A stretch of 52,876 bases of DNA from Pseudoalteromonas sp. 0303 (GTDB lineage Bacteria; Pseudomonadota; Gammaproteobacteria; Enterobacterales; Alteromonadaceae). Below the pieces are notes generated by a model that worked only from the letters and a program-made list of their open reading frames with translations, ran no database searches and had not been told where the DNA came from. The stretch is from positions 1-52,876 of the forward strand of contig NZ_JABVXF010000030.1 of the NCBI RefSeq assembly GCF_013349995.1. The letters are read 5' to 3'. Below, piece by piece: positions 30,807 to 39,390 of this stretch; position 1 is the stretch's first letter; the number at the start of each line of letters is the position of its first letter. The translations under genes were made by a program, and so were the position numbers.

Positions 30807-32279
30807 ATGTCACTTTCTAAGATTTCGACACTCGTTAAAGAAATATCTGTAAATATACCAGAGGTTGCTACAAAGCAGCTGAAATTAAGAACATGTAACG
30901 GTAAAAGAAGAGTTACACTTTCTAGTAATTGGCTGGTGGCTTTTGGTTTTGATGGTTCAAAGAAAGTTGTTGAAACCCCTCTAGGTGAAGGCAAAGGTAT
31001 TTCAGTCAGATTAGCCGGTAAAAATGATGCGAAGACAAAAAAAGTATATTCACGTACTTACAAATCACGATCAGCGAACCCCTTAAACCCCGTAGCGGGT
31101 AGAAAAGAGCGTTTGATAGAAATATCAAGCCAACACCATATCAATTTTGCGCTTGGCCCTGAATGTATGTTTGTTCACATTACTTTTCGTCAAGGGGAGG
31201 TTTTGTTTCAGCCTATAATTAAAGAGCAGTATGAGCTGCTTCAAAGGGTAGATAGCAATACTAAGATCAATACACTCGTAGCTATGACAGGGGGTGTTGA
31301 TTGTCACGCGTTGGAATCTAATAACTTTTCCGTTGATACTGTACTAAGTTTTAGGCCGCAAGATAAGCGTGATAACTCGGACTACACTGAGTTCGATTGT
31401 ATGTCAGTGCTTGTTAATTCATCTCCACGCGTTCTTGTTAATGAAGATATTTACCAGATAATCCCTGAAACACTCGCTGAGCTTATTGGTGACACCCCTA
31501 TCACTGTCGGTCATTTCAGTTTGACTTGTGAAGAGTTCTCTAACTTAAAAAACAATAAGTCAAAAATGAAAGCCTTAGAAGAGCTAGACAGTACAGTCGA
31601 TATGTTTATTCCTATGCTGAACATTCTCAAGAGAATTAAATTTCCGGTCCTTGTGATTGAAAATGTAGAAGGGTTCATAAATAGTGCCTCTAATGATATT
31701 TTAACGCTTCAATTGAAGCGGCTTGGATATAAAGTTAGCCAAGGCGTTTTTAAGGCTAATGAGCTAGGTGGCAATTCATTACGAAAACGTATGTATCTCA
31801 TAGCATCGACATTAGACGCCCCTATCGACCTCCCAATGCCAGAAAAAATCGAGTCGGCTAATATTTGGGATAATATAATTCTGCCCCATTGGGATGAAAT
31901 CGTAGAGATGGACGTTACTGATACAAAAGTAATTAAAGACGCCTTATCAACGGGTCGCGCTAGAATTATAAGTGAAAGTAAAGGGTTCTCACCGACACTG
32001 GCTCGCTCTCAATCGCAATGCCCAAAGGATGCCGTAATCTGTGAGCGTTCAGGTCGGTATTACAGGCTCCCAGTATCCGTTCAAAAGGCAATTAACAATA
32101 TTCCTGAATCTTTCGACTTGGAATGGGCACCACTTGATAAAGCGTCTCAAATTATAGGCCAGAGTATTTGTTACTCTATGCACGACAAAATTATGAAATG
32201 TGTTAGAAAGCATATACTGAATGCGGCTGCAAGTTTGAATGAAGGTTTGAGAATGCGGCAATTGGCAATGGGTTTCTAA
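30807..32279 (+). CDS. Divergent C5-cytosine-methyltransferase-like protein (490 aa)
   Basis: The ATG at 30807 has a GAGG upstream; a longer frame opens at 30735 inside the promoter. About 155 N-terminal residues match no domain I know. Then MTase-like motifs appear: motif I LVAMTGGVDCHALES, motif IV VGHFSLTCEEFSN (Cys241, with T-C in place of P-C), motif VI VIENVEGF (285-287), motif VIII NSLRKRMYLIA, and a motif X-like IIGQSICYSMHDKI near the C-terminus. It could be an orphan or altered-specificity DNA modification enzyme. Its neighbour is a PAPS-reductase-like protein under the same type of promoter. Confidence 0.7.
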   Translation: MSLSKISTLVKEISVNIPEVATKQLKLRTCNGKRRVTLSSNWLVAFGFDGSKKVVETPLGEGKGISVRLAGKNDAKTKKVYSRTYKSRSANPLNPVAGRKERLIEISSQHHINFALGPECMFVHITFRQGEVLFQPIIKEQYELLQRVDSNTKINTLVAMTGGVDCHALESNNFSVDTVLSFRPQDKRDNSDYTEFDCMSVLVNSSPRVLVNEDIYQIIPETLAELIGDTPITVGHFSLTCEEFSNLKNNKSKMKALEELDSTVDMFIPMLNILKRIKFPVLVIENVEGFINSASNDILTLQLKRLGYKVSQGVFKANELGGNSLRKRMYLIASTLDAPIDLPMPEKIESANIWDNIILPHWDEIVEMDVTDTKVIKDALSTGRARIISESKGFSPTLARSQSQCPKDAVICERSGRYYRLPVSVQKAINNIPESFDLEWAPLDKASQIIGQSICYSMHDKIMKCVRKHILNAAASLNEGLRMRQLAMGF

Positions 32280-32341
32280 ACCCTCACCTAACACTTGATT
32301 AAAGCTAAGCTGGCTATGGCTTAAAGATAGCCGCCCTTTTT

Positions 32342-32373
32342 GGCTTTAGTGTTTTATGTAAATCACTAAAGCC
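32342..32373 (+). terminator. Hairpin behind the MTase-like gene
   Basis: Perfect 10-bp stem GGCTTTAGTG/CACTAAAGCC with a 12-nt loop, followed by a pyrimidine-rich run. Confidence 0.6.
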
Positions 32374-32435
32374 CCCTCTTTATTCTCCTCCTCGCTATCG
32401 CTCGATAACACATTGTCTAGATGAAGGAAAAGAGC

Positions 32436-32470
32436 TCTTTTACTGCCGCTTTATGGTGGGTTGATATCTT
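32436..32470 (+). promoter_or_regulatory. Family-1 promoter of the PAPS-reductase-like gene
   Basis: Box TCTTTTACTG, 19-bp spacer, extended -10 TTGATATCTT; 30 nt before the ATG at 32500. Confidence 0.65.
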
Positions 32471-32499
32471 AGTTACATGTTCAAGGCGAGGGTAACGCG

Positions 32500-33636
32500 A
32501 TGTGTAACAAAGACTTATTTGATATTAATGGCTCTGAAAAGCTAACTGACAAAATGGTTGCTGAGCGTGAAGCTATCATTATGCATCACGCGAAAAACCC
32601 TAAGAGTGTATTCTTCTGCTCTCACAGCGCAGGTAAAGACAGTGCAGCAATGTATGAGTACTTGCTGCGATTAGTGCCAAAGGAGCGCATAGTTGTCGTG
32701 CATGCAACGTTAGGCTCTGTGGAGCATGATGGAGTGGTTGAACATATTAAAGAAAATATTGAGCACCCTCTTCACATCGTTCTAAATGAACGTAAAGACT
32801 TTGTTGATATGGTGCTATTGCGAGGAATGTTTCCATCACCCAAGTTCCGCCAGTGTACATCGGACCTAAAAACATCACCCATCTATTCGTTTATTAAACG
32901 CTACATGAATGAGCATGGTTATACCCATGGCTTCAATGTGTCAGGCCTGCGTGCTGAAGAAAGTGCTAAGAGAGCTATGAAAAACCCTTTGTGGATTAAT
33001 AAGCAACTAACACTTAATTCAGGTAAACGCGTCGTATTCGATTGGATGCCTTGCTTTCACCTGGAAGAGTCGGAAGTCTACCAAACTATTTTAGAGGCTG
33101 GTAAACAACCACACCCTGCATACGGTGACAGGGCGTGCGGAGGCAATACTGGCAACCAGCGTTTGAGTTGTAAGTTCTGTATTATGGGGAGTACGAATGA
33201 CCTGATGCGAGCAGCTATGAATTACCCTGACCATTATGCTGAAATGATCGCCTTAGAGCTGGTGGTTAATCACACTATGTTTGGTCGCAGTAGAACAATT
33301 CACACAGACTTACAACTAACTAAAGGCGTCGAGTTGGCTGGAGGTAAAGTGCTTGAATCAATTAAAAACACATCGAAACGAGCTGTGATGCCTTATAAAA
33401 ACAAGGTCTTCATTCCGGTTCCACTCGATGAAAAGGTTGGGGCACCAGTAGATGAGGTTGCTGTTCAACGTCATGTTGTCCGACTTACTGAACGATTGGT
33501 TATGCTTAAGGAACGTGTGAATTCTGAGAAAGAACTCAAAGCGCTTAAGAAAAAAGAAGCAGCGAATAAAATTGGCAGCAAAAATATAAAGCGGGATGAT
33601 TCAACAATAGACTTCCTGGATATGCTAAGCATATAA
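32500..33636 (+). CDS. PAPS reductase / PP-loop ATPase family protein (378 aa)
   Basis: The PP-loop is FFCSHSAGKDSAA near residue 45. Further family features are RQCTSDLKTSPIY, SGLRAEESAKRA, DWMPCFHLEE and SCKFCIMG, giving several conserved cysteines that may hold an Fe-S cluster or carry sulfur, as in DndC and related proteins. The C-terminal 60 residues are a lysine-rich helix. These proteins activate a substrate with ATP and transfer or reduce sulfur; the target here is unknown. GAGGGTAAC precedes the ATG. Confidence 0.8.
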   Translation: MCNKDLFDINGSEKLTDKMVAEREAIIMHHAKNPKSVFFCSHSAGKDSAAMYEYLLRLVPKERIVVVHATLGSVEHDGVVEHIKENIEHPLHIVLNERKDFVDMVLLRGMFPSPKFRQCTSDLKTSPIYSFIKRYMNEHGYTHGFNVSGLRAEESAKRAMKNPLWINKQLTLNSGKRVVFDWMPCFHLEESEVYQTILEAGKQPHPAYGDRACGGNTGNQRLSCKFCIMGSTNDLMRAAMNYPDHYAEMIALELVVNHTMFGRSRTIHTDLQLTKGVELAGGKVLESIKNTSKRAVMPYKNKVFIPVPLDEKVGAPVDEVAVQRHVVRLTERLVMLKERVNSEKELKALKKKEAANKIGSKNIKRDDSTIDFLDMLSI

Positions 33637-33641
33637 ATGTG

Positions 33642-33663
33642 TAGCGAACCTATGGGTTCGCTA
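33642..33663 (+). terminator. Rho-independent terminator
   Basis: Stem TAGCGAACC/GGTTCGCTA with a 4-nt loop followed by a T-rich run. Confidence 0.75.
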
Positions 33664-33719
33664 TTTCCTTAACATTACGCTATCGCTCAATATATGTTTG
33701 ATTAAGGTGGGACTTCGGT

Positions 33720-33754
33720 ACTTACTCTGCATAAACCTTCCCAATTGATACCTT
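33720..33754 (+). promoter_or_regulatory. Family-1 promoter
   Basis: Box ACTTACTCTG, 19-bp spacer, extended -10 TTGATACCTT; 29 nt before the TTG start at 33784. Confidence 0.6.
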
Positions 33755-33783
33755 AGCGTTGATTTAACTAATGGAGTAACGCT

Positions 33784-34391
33784 TTGAAACAATCGGTATC
33801 AATAACTAAACGTAATACTTTTGTGCTTCTAGATATGGACTTTAAGGATTTAGCTTGTGTTGACTCTGAGTATGATGATCCGGAAACACAAGATGCTATT
33901 CAGTGGATTCGGCAACACTCATCGTTTCATCACATTGATAATAATACGCATGATGCTGGTGGAGTTTATGATTTTTTGTTTAATTTAAACATGCTTGAGT
34001 CGTATGCTTTTGATCTTAACAATAGTGAGTTAGCCCCGATGATTAAGCAGTTAAGCGATATTAAAGCTGCTGGTTACAATTACATTCTTTTTAATCAAAG
34101 TTGTTAGTATGGCTTTTCTTATATCTCAAAAGCAGTACAGGTTATTGCAAGGTTTTATACGCATTGTTATAGCGCATATCATTGCGGTGGTGAGCTTGAT
34201 GGGGCGTTTTGGGCTCAGCAATTAGATTCAAATTCAATATCATGGTGTGTACAAAATGCCATTTCCTCTATTGCTCAAGAACGTATATTTATACACCTAT
34301 ACTTACTACTCACCTGGCAAGTAAAGGGTTCTATGTAGAAGGGGATAGTGAACTCTTTTTGCGTGAAAAAAACAGTAATACAATCTACTAA
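33784..34391 (+). pseudogene. Hypothetical gene broken by an in-frame stop and a frameshift
   Basis: Translation from TTG 33784 (GGAG upstream) gives 107 residues ending at TAG 34105-34107. The same frame continues with protein-like sequence (YGFSYISKAVQVIARFYTHC, then HCGGELDGAFWAQQ and CVQNAISSIAQERI) and then shifts to the frame ending at 34391 (THLASKGFYVEGDSELF). The original product was probably about 200 aa. The 107-aa part may still be made. Family not recognised. Confidence 0.55.
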
Positions 34392-34630
34392 TAGGTATAA
34401 CCGTTACTTAGTAGAGGATGGTTGTATCTTATTTTAGGTGTGGCTACAGGGAAAACGTTTGGGAATAGGTGGTTCAGTGAGTGCCTGTGTCTCTTTTTTA
34501 TTATTGGTTGGAAGTAATAAAGAATTTTTTTTATGTATAGTGTGCAGGATTAGCACACTTCTGTTTTGTTTTCAGTCAGTTAGTGTACTATTCCAGTTAT
34601 TGATACTTATAAAACTTAATAGGCATATTC

Positions 34631-35083
34631 ATGGATTCAAAAATACATACTCGACCAGAAGAAAGTTACATTCGCAGTTTTAGTGATGATGATCAAAAAC
34701 GGTGGGTGATAAATATTATTGATAGAATGTGCAAGGCCTATCAGCTAGAAGGTAAGGGCTTAAAAGACCAGCTGGCAGAGCGTTTAGGCATAAGAACCAG
34801 CACAATAAAAGGTTGGGTATTCAATAGAAGAATCCCTTTTCACGCCATGGTTACATGCAATAGAGATACAGGCGCAAATCTAACTTGGTTGCTTGAAGGT
34901 AAAATGCCTAAGCTTGAGATAACAGAAGAAGTCAGTAGAACAATGGTAAAGAAAGTTTCAGAACACCTGTTTGCTGCTAATCGCTACAACTTAATTAGTA
35001 CCGCTAATGGTATGGATGTGGTTGCTAATAATATTATTGAAGACGTAGAGTCAGTATTGGGTGTATCTACTTCTAATATATAG
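34631..35083 (+). CDS. CI-repressor-like helix-turn-helix protein (150 aa)
   Basis: Resembles the N-terminal domain of phage CI repressors: LKDQLAERLGIRTSTIKGWVFNRRIPFHA is the HTH, followed by the typical TGANLTWLLEGKMP closing segment. There is no peptidase domain, so it is probably not RecA-inducible. It sits about 170 bp upstream of the palindrome cluster B, a possible target. The stretch 34392-34630 holds no gene. Confidence 0.7.
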   Translation: MDSKIHTRPEESYIRSFSDDDQKRWVINIIDRMCKAYQLEGKGLKDQLAERLGIRTSTIKGWVFNRRIPFHAMVTCNRDTGANLTWLLEGKMPKLEITEEVSRTMVKKVSEHLFAANRYNLISTANGMDVVANNIIEDVESVLGVSTSNI

Positions 35084-35252
35084 ACCATAAATAAGTAGGT
35101 TAATATGCTTTCACATGTTGGCCTGTGTATCATCTATAAGTACTAAGTCTGAATGCGATAGTGAGCTTGCATTTTAGTGTCGCGCTTAACGCTATCGCTT
35201 ATCTAAGCGCAAAACTAAGTCGTCAATCAACTTTTTCAGTCTACTTATCAGG

Positions 35253-35396
35253 TGTCCAACGTTGGACAGCGTTAATAAACCCGTATACTCAGCTTAGAGC
35301 CACCCTGATATAAGTGTCCAACGTTGGACAGTATAAACAATTACATCTATTCAACTTAACCGTCTAAAACATAGGTGTCCAACGTTGGACACCTAT
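35253..35396. promoter_or_regulatory. Centromere-like palindrome cluster B
   Basis: Three copies of TGTCCAACGTTGGACA start at 35253, 35315 and 35376, spaced 62 and 61 bp. The third is part of a perfect 26-bp palindrome (35371-35396) that begins ATAGGTGTCC. These are the same motif as cluster A at 28.9 kb. The intergenic stretch 35084-35500 holds no gene. ParB, ParA or the CI-like protein may bind here. Confidence 0.75.
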
Positions 35397-35500
35397 TGAT
35401 AAAAGTATTTGTCCATTTAAATTCCCAATTTTAAAGATTTATGAGCATAGAAAACTCACGGCGCTTATAAATAAGGAAACTAGAAGAAGGAAGCCCGACG

Positions 35501-36091
35501 ATGCGTTTGTACGATTTACCTGAAACTCACTTTCATGCACATATTCACAATTCAATAAATGTTAACACTATCATTTCTAACCAAGTGTTAAATGACTCTC
35601 TTAGTTATGAAATGCTGAGATTAATGAAATTGGTAAATGGGGGCTGTAAATCGCAATACGTCTATAGCGGAAACGTGGATTTTAAAGAATTATTCGGAAC
35701 TGAATACGCTAATGTTATGTTTGATTCACTGATGCACGTATTACCAGATGAGTTAGAGCCGTTCGGTGTGATGTTTCTAGATGCATTCAATCAACCAGTC
35801 CATTACGCCGTAAGGATTTCCATTAATAAAGAGCATTACTATTTAGATGCTTATGGCTTAAATTCTGATATCAGCGTGATTAAGGAGCGGTTTGGTCGTT
35901 GTCGAATCACATCTATTAAACATTTCTCTGCAGACAATAAGTATGACCCTTTCTATTCTGGATATCAGACGCTGTTGAATGAGACCAGCAGTGTTTTCAT
36001 GCTAACAAGTGAACAAGTACGCCATGAGTTTTACATGCAAATAGCCCATACGCTTTTAAACCTGATTATTTCCGACAGTGAAACACATTAA
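35501..36091 (+). CDS. Hypothetical 196-aa protein
   Basis: Family not recognised. GGAAG precedes the ATG. Soluble; the middle holds PVHYAVRISINKEHYYLDAYG, suggestive of a beta-rich domain with acidic and histidine residues, but no known active site. It follows palindrome cluster B and lacks a family-1 promoter. Confidence 0.6.
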   Translation: MRLYDLPETHFHAHIHNSINVNTIISNQVLNDSLSYEMLRLMKLVNGGCKSQYVYSGNVDFKELFGTEYANVMFDSLMHVLPDELEPFGVMFLDAFNQPVHYAVRISINKEHYYLDAYGLNSDISVIKERFGRCRITSIKHFSADNKYDPFYSGYQTLLNETSSVFMLTSEQVRHEFYMQIAHTLLNLIISDSETH

Positions 36092-36121
36092 CACCTGATT
36101 TAAATAGACTTTTTGGTAGGC

Positions 36122-36156
36122 ACTTTTTCTGTTCTTAATTTTCAGATTGCTACCTT
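36122..36156 (+). promoter_or_regulatory. Family-1 promoter (consensus match)
   Basis: Box ACTTTTTCTG, 19-bp spacer, -10 TACCTT preceded by TTGC; 33 nt before the ATG at 36190. It drives the four-gene unit 36190-37741. Confidence 0.7.
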
Positions 36157-36189
36157 GAGCTTGGTTTATTTATGTTTAAAAGGTGATAT

Positions 36190-36504
36190 ATGAATTATTT
36201 AATTTTAAAAGGGCCATCGCTCAATGATGTTAAAAGCCTGTTGGAAAGCGATGCTTTGGAGCCAACCAAAGATGGTTTTATTAATACTGCAGAGGTTAGC
36301 AATTTTGATACCCCAGCTGCTGTTGAGTATGTAGATCAACTTCGCCTGGTAGGGCGCTTTACAAGAAGTGGCGTTGAGTTTGATATTCTTGTTAAGCGCG
36401 GCACGTTAGAAGCAGTCATGCTGAAAAAGTTTATTCAACGTAATGTCGATTCATTTGAACACCAGTTCTTACTTTCTTCTTTCCAAGTTGATGAGGCGGT
36501 GTGA
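36190..36504 (+). CDS. Hypothetical 104-aa protein
   Basis: Family not recognised. Start has GGTG upstream. Soluble with balanced charge. First of four tightly packed genes; the stop TGA overlaps the next ATG. Confidence 0.6.
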   Translation: MNYLILKGPSLNDVKSLLESDALEPTKDGFINTAEVSNFDTPAAVEYVDQLRLVGRFTRSGVEFDILVKRGTLEAVMLKKFIQRNVDSFEHQFLLSSFQVDEAV

Positions 36505-36992
36505 TGAGTGCTTTAGTATCTAAATCAAAGTCGCGAAACGCGCAAGCTAAGATGCGTTTTATGTGTGATCTGCTGAGCTCAATTAATAAAAAGAAAGGGT
36601 TCGACTCTGGTATTCAACTTGGATACGGTCTCAATTTTGATGACGTATTGCAAAATATCGTTATTGATAAAGACAGCCGGAATGTTGAATTTGCAGGTGT
36701 GCTATTACAACACCAATCATCCGGCACTGTTTTGTTTAAAGCTCACTACATCGATGACGTTACAGGTAAGCCTTTATCTAAAACCTATTCAATTAAGAAT
36801 CACGGAATAAAAGCCGCGTTCTTATATGCTGTTAAAAAACGTGCCGAGTTGTGTGGTTATTCTGGACCGCTACCACTTGAACATCTTTACATCCCTTCAC
36901 CTGATGAGCTGCTTTCGTTATCTGTAATTACTAAAGGTCAAACCTGGGTTGATGAGCAAGGTACCAAAGCGTTACTTCAAAATAATATGTGA
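36504..36992 (+). CDS. Hypothetical 162-aa protein
   Basis: Family not recognised. ATG at 36504 overlaps the preceding stop (TGATG) and has GAGG upstream. Basic N-terminus (SKSKSRNAQAKMRFMC). The central part HYIDDVTGKPLSKTYSIKNHGIK (read in pieces) resembles plasmid/phage AP2-like DNA-binding segments only weakly. Confidence 0.55.
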   Translation: MSALVSKSKSRNAQAKMRFMCDLLSSINKKKGFDSGIQLGYGLNFDDVLQNIVIDKDSRNVEFAGVLLQHQSSGTVLFKAHYIDDVTGKPLSKTYSIKNHGIKAAFLYAVKKRAELCGYSGPLPLEHLYIPSPDELLSLSVITKGQTWVDEQGTKALLQNNM

Positions 36993-37001
36993 GGTGTAAG
37001 C

Positions 37002-37424
37002 ATGAGTAAAATCAAGTTGTTTATGGGGATCAGACGACCTGGTAGAGGTTTGGTTGATTGTATAGAAGGGGAGTTTACAGCGGTTGAGCACGCAACTAGT
37101 ATTCCTTTTGAAAAGGGCCGAGCTTACGCCAAGCGTAAATATCAAGATCAAGAGTCATTAGTGCAAGTGTTTGCAGAACATAATAGCAAGGCAGAGCAGC
37201 TGTTGTGCGAATTTTTGCAAGTGCCGCAAACGCACCTAATACCTAAAGTACATAACCCACTATTGTCATGTTTTTCCGCGTACAAATCCATTCAGCTTGA
37301 TGGCATTTCCATTTGCTATAAACAAGTGTCAGTAGGGTTTTGTTACGCTGTGGTCCGTGATGAGTGGAAGGTTATAGAACTGTGTGCTTCCCAAGTTATT
37401 CCTCAATCAGTTAAGGAGGTTTAA
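37002..37424 (+). CDS. Hypothetical 140-aa protein
   Basis: Family not recognised. GAGGT precedes the ATG. Soluble, several cysteines, no motif. Third gene of the 36190 unit. Confidence 0.6.
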   Translation: MSKIKLFMGIRRPGRGLVDCIEGEFTAVEHATSIPFEKGRAYAKRKYQDQESLVQVFAEHNSKAEQLLCEFLQVPQTHLIPKVHNPLLSCFSAYKSIQLDGISICYKQVSVGFCYAVVRDEWKVIELCASQVIPQSVKEV

Positions 37425-37426
37425 AT

Positions 37427-37741
37427 ATGCGAGTACCAATACAAATGACCATCGTTTTTTTATTACTGACCACCAGCTTTATAACCCAAGCCGCTGAGAA
37501 TAGTTGTGAATTTCGCGGAGAATTAATACCAATAGGTGAATCGGTGTTTATAAAAGACCTTGAGCTTGTTAGAAGGGGTTTTCCGAGAGATTGGCAGGGT
37601 TACGCTCTCCGATGCACTCGTGTTGTGCTGAGCTCACGTAAAACGAAAAACCCAGATAATACAAGGGAAGCTATTGAGCTAGGAAAGCCGGTGCTGGTAA
37701 TTAGCGAGTTGTATGAAAAGTTCTATGAGGAAATTCAATAG
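37427..37741 (+). CDS. Predicted secreted hypothetical protein (104 aa)
   Basis: AAGGAGGT is an optimal ribosome binding site. The N-terminus (MRVPIQMTIVFLLLTTSFI, cleavage near QAA/ENS) is a signal peptide. The mature part has two cysteines (NSCEFRGEL and ALRCTRVVL) in the spacing of small periplasmic DUF1496-like proteins; that match is loose. Last gene of the unit. Confidence 0.6.
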   Translation: MRVPIQMTIVFLLLTTSFITQAAENSCEFRGELIPIGESVFIKDLELVRRGFPRDWQGYALRCTRVVLSSRKTKNPDNTREAIELGKPVLVISELYEKFYEEIQ

Positions 37742-37745
37742 TGGG

Positions 37746-37780
37746 CCTTTTGCTGTCGCTCCTTTTCTGTTTGATACCTT
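37746..37780 (+). promoter_or_regulatory. Family-1 promoter
   Basis: Box CCTTTTGCTG, 19-bp spacer, extended -10 TTGATACCTT; 32 nt before the ATG at 37813. Confidence 0.65.
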
Positions 37781-37812
37781 GTCCTTAATGAACTTGATAA
37801 AGGTAAAAGGTT

Positions 37813-38226
37813 ATGAAAGCACTGTCTCTTGATATGTATTGTATTACAATTGGTTTTACGGCTGGTCCGGATCACTTTTTCACATTGCTTGATAGTAAGC
37901 ACGTTGAAAAAATAAAGCTAGCACAACAGCAATTGCAAGCATCGAAAGCAAATTCAATGAGCTTTGTGTTTAGTGGAGGTGTGTTTGTGGATACATTATT
38001 CGTTGAAGCGGTGATGGAGCGGCATGGAGTTGATTTATTAGATTTAGATGCAACATTTTTTAAATCTAGCGTTGCAATGGATAATGTTGAGCTTGTTGTC
38101 ACACCGGTTGGGATTTATTTTCAAGCATCACCACTCCACCACACTAAGCAGTTTTTGTGCCGTACAGATTTAGTAAGGAATGAGAGGCTATTTGAGCAAT
38201 CTAAGCTTAATTTCCTTAGTGTGTAG
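37813..38226 (+). CDS. Hypothetical 137-aa protein
   Basis: Family not recognised. Single-gene unit with its own family-1 promoter. Soluble; no signal peptide or motif visible. Confidence 0.6.
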   Translation: MKALSLDMYCITIGFTAGPDHFFTLLDSKHVEKIKLAQQQLQASKANSMSFVFSGGVFVDTLFVEAVMERHGVDLLDLDATFFKSSVAMDNVELVVTPVGIYFQASPLHHTKQFLCRTDLVRNERLFEQSKLNFLSV

Positions 38227-38255
38227 TTATTATTTGATTAAGGGATGAGTAGGGT

Positions 38256-38290
38256 ACTTATGATGCCCTGCTTTTTTGACTCGATATTGT
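38256..38290 (+). promoter_or_regulatory. Family-1 promoter (weaker)
   Basis: Box ACTTATGATG, 19-bp spacer, -10 TATTGT; 28 nt before the ATG at 38319. Confidence 0.5.
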
Positions 38291-38318
38291 ATGTTCAATT
38301 CAAATTTGGAGTGAAAAC

Positions 38319-38738
38319 ATGGAAACTATTGGAAAAGTAATTAAAGGTGATTCGTTTAGAATTGCCCCTCTAAGCTCTCAAATTGAAGCTGCGGGTGGTG
38401 TGTTAAATAATAGTACTACAGCAGAGCGTATTGATGGGACTTTTTCATACATTTATGAGTTTAATACTGGCTCAGGACGTAAGCAGCTAATAACAAAAAA
38501 TGAATACTTGGTGGGTGTAATTTCCGAAGATGTCACGCATCGCGCTTACTACAACGGTGATACTAAAACGTATCTACTGTATAGCTTCGAAAAGTTTGAT
38601 GAAAATGATAAACCTGTTTATGGCACACTTGTTCTTGGTAAGTCATTTAAAGAGATGCAACAAACTTTAAAAGCTAGGTTTCCTAATAGGGTGGTGTGGA
38701 ACTTGTGCGACCCAATGTTAGCATTAGTCAAAAGCTGA
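38319..38738 (+). CDS. Hypothetical 139-aa protein
   Basis: Family not recognised. GGAG precedes the ATG. Soluble, mixed charge, no motif. Behind its own family-1 promoter. Confidence 0.6.
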   Translation: METIGKVIKGDSFRIAPLSSQIEAAGGVLNNSTTAERIDGTFSYIYEFNTGSGRKQLITKNEYLVGVISEDVTHRAYYNGDTKTYLLYSFEKFDENDKPVYGTLVLGKSFKEMQQTLKARFPNRVVWNLCDPMLALVKS

Positions 38739-38842
38739 CTTGTTAAGCTGTATCGTTAGCGCGTATATTCATTTAATTGAACTGTGAATATTGGCATATT
38801 TATCTCATCTAAAAATATTGATAAATACACGGTAGCAATGCC

Positions 38843-38904
38843 TTAGGTTATTTGTTAAAACATATAAGAGCGCGGGGTCCGCACGTATATGCGAGATGAC
38901 CTAA
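38843..38904. repeat. 62-bp nested imperfect palindrome
   Basis: Outer arms TTAGGT/ACCTAA enclose CATATA/TATATG arms and a GC-rich core (GCGG/CCGC). It has no T-run. The attC-like core sequences are oriented the wrong way for an integron site, so it is simply a structured intergenic element of unknown role. Confidence 0.5.
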
Positions 38905-38935
38905 CGAATTAATTATTTTGGCTATCGGGAGCTTC

Positions 38936-39298
38936 ATGTCTGTAAAGTGTTTATATGAACAACGCTTTTTAAAAGAAAGGCGCTTATTTATTATATTTGC
39001 TGTAATTTCGACTATTGCCCCGTTTCTTTCCTTATTCGAATTCTTAAGGCCAGCAAGTGAAACATTCGCGACATGGTTTCAAAGAAGCGGATCAATAATG
39101 GTTGTAGTGGCTTTGCTATCAGAAATGCATGCGTATCAAATGTTTGATGTGTTTAAGCCTGATGGATTTGTGAATACCACATATGCTGAAACAGAGAAGA
39201 AATATTCACCACAAGTTAAACTATGTAATATCGTAGCTTTTATTTTAATTGCTATTGGTACGCTTATTTGGGGTTACGGGGACATTCCTTTTAGATAG
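38936..39298 (+). CDS. Membrane protein, about three TM segments (120 aa)
   Basis: Family not recognised. The ATG at 38936 has GGGAG upstream. Hydrophobic segments lie near residues 17-37, 48-65 and 97-117, with a soluble loop (FKPDGFVNTTYAETEKKYS) before the last. Inner-membrane protein. Confidence 0.6.
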   Translation: MSVKCLYEQRFLKERRLFIIFAVISTIAPFLSLFEFLRPASETFATWFQRSGSIMVVVALLSEMHAYQMFDVFKPDGFVNTTYAETEKKYSPQVKLCNIVAFILIAIGTLIWGYGDIPFR

Positions 39299-39390
39299 CT
39301 ATAACAAGCTATTCAGGCTCCGTTTATCTTCACATTTTAGCCAACTATAATTTCCTTCTGAAGAGGGTGTTGGCCCAGAAAGGAGCTAAT

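Noticed and set aside
34209..34683. Short frames at 34209-34391 and 34438-34683 as independent genes
   Set aside because: The first is better explained as the shifted 3' end of the broken 33784 gene; the second runs into the CI-like gene in another frame and has an unnatural hydrophobic/cysteine-rich composition.
38843..38904. Nested palindrome as an integron attC site
   Set aside because: The core sequences are in the order GTTAGGT...ACCTAA when read outward on either strand, the reverse of what attC needs.
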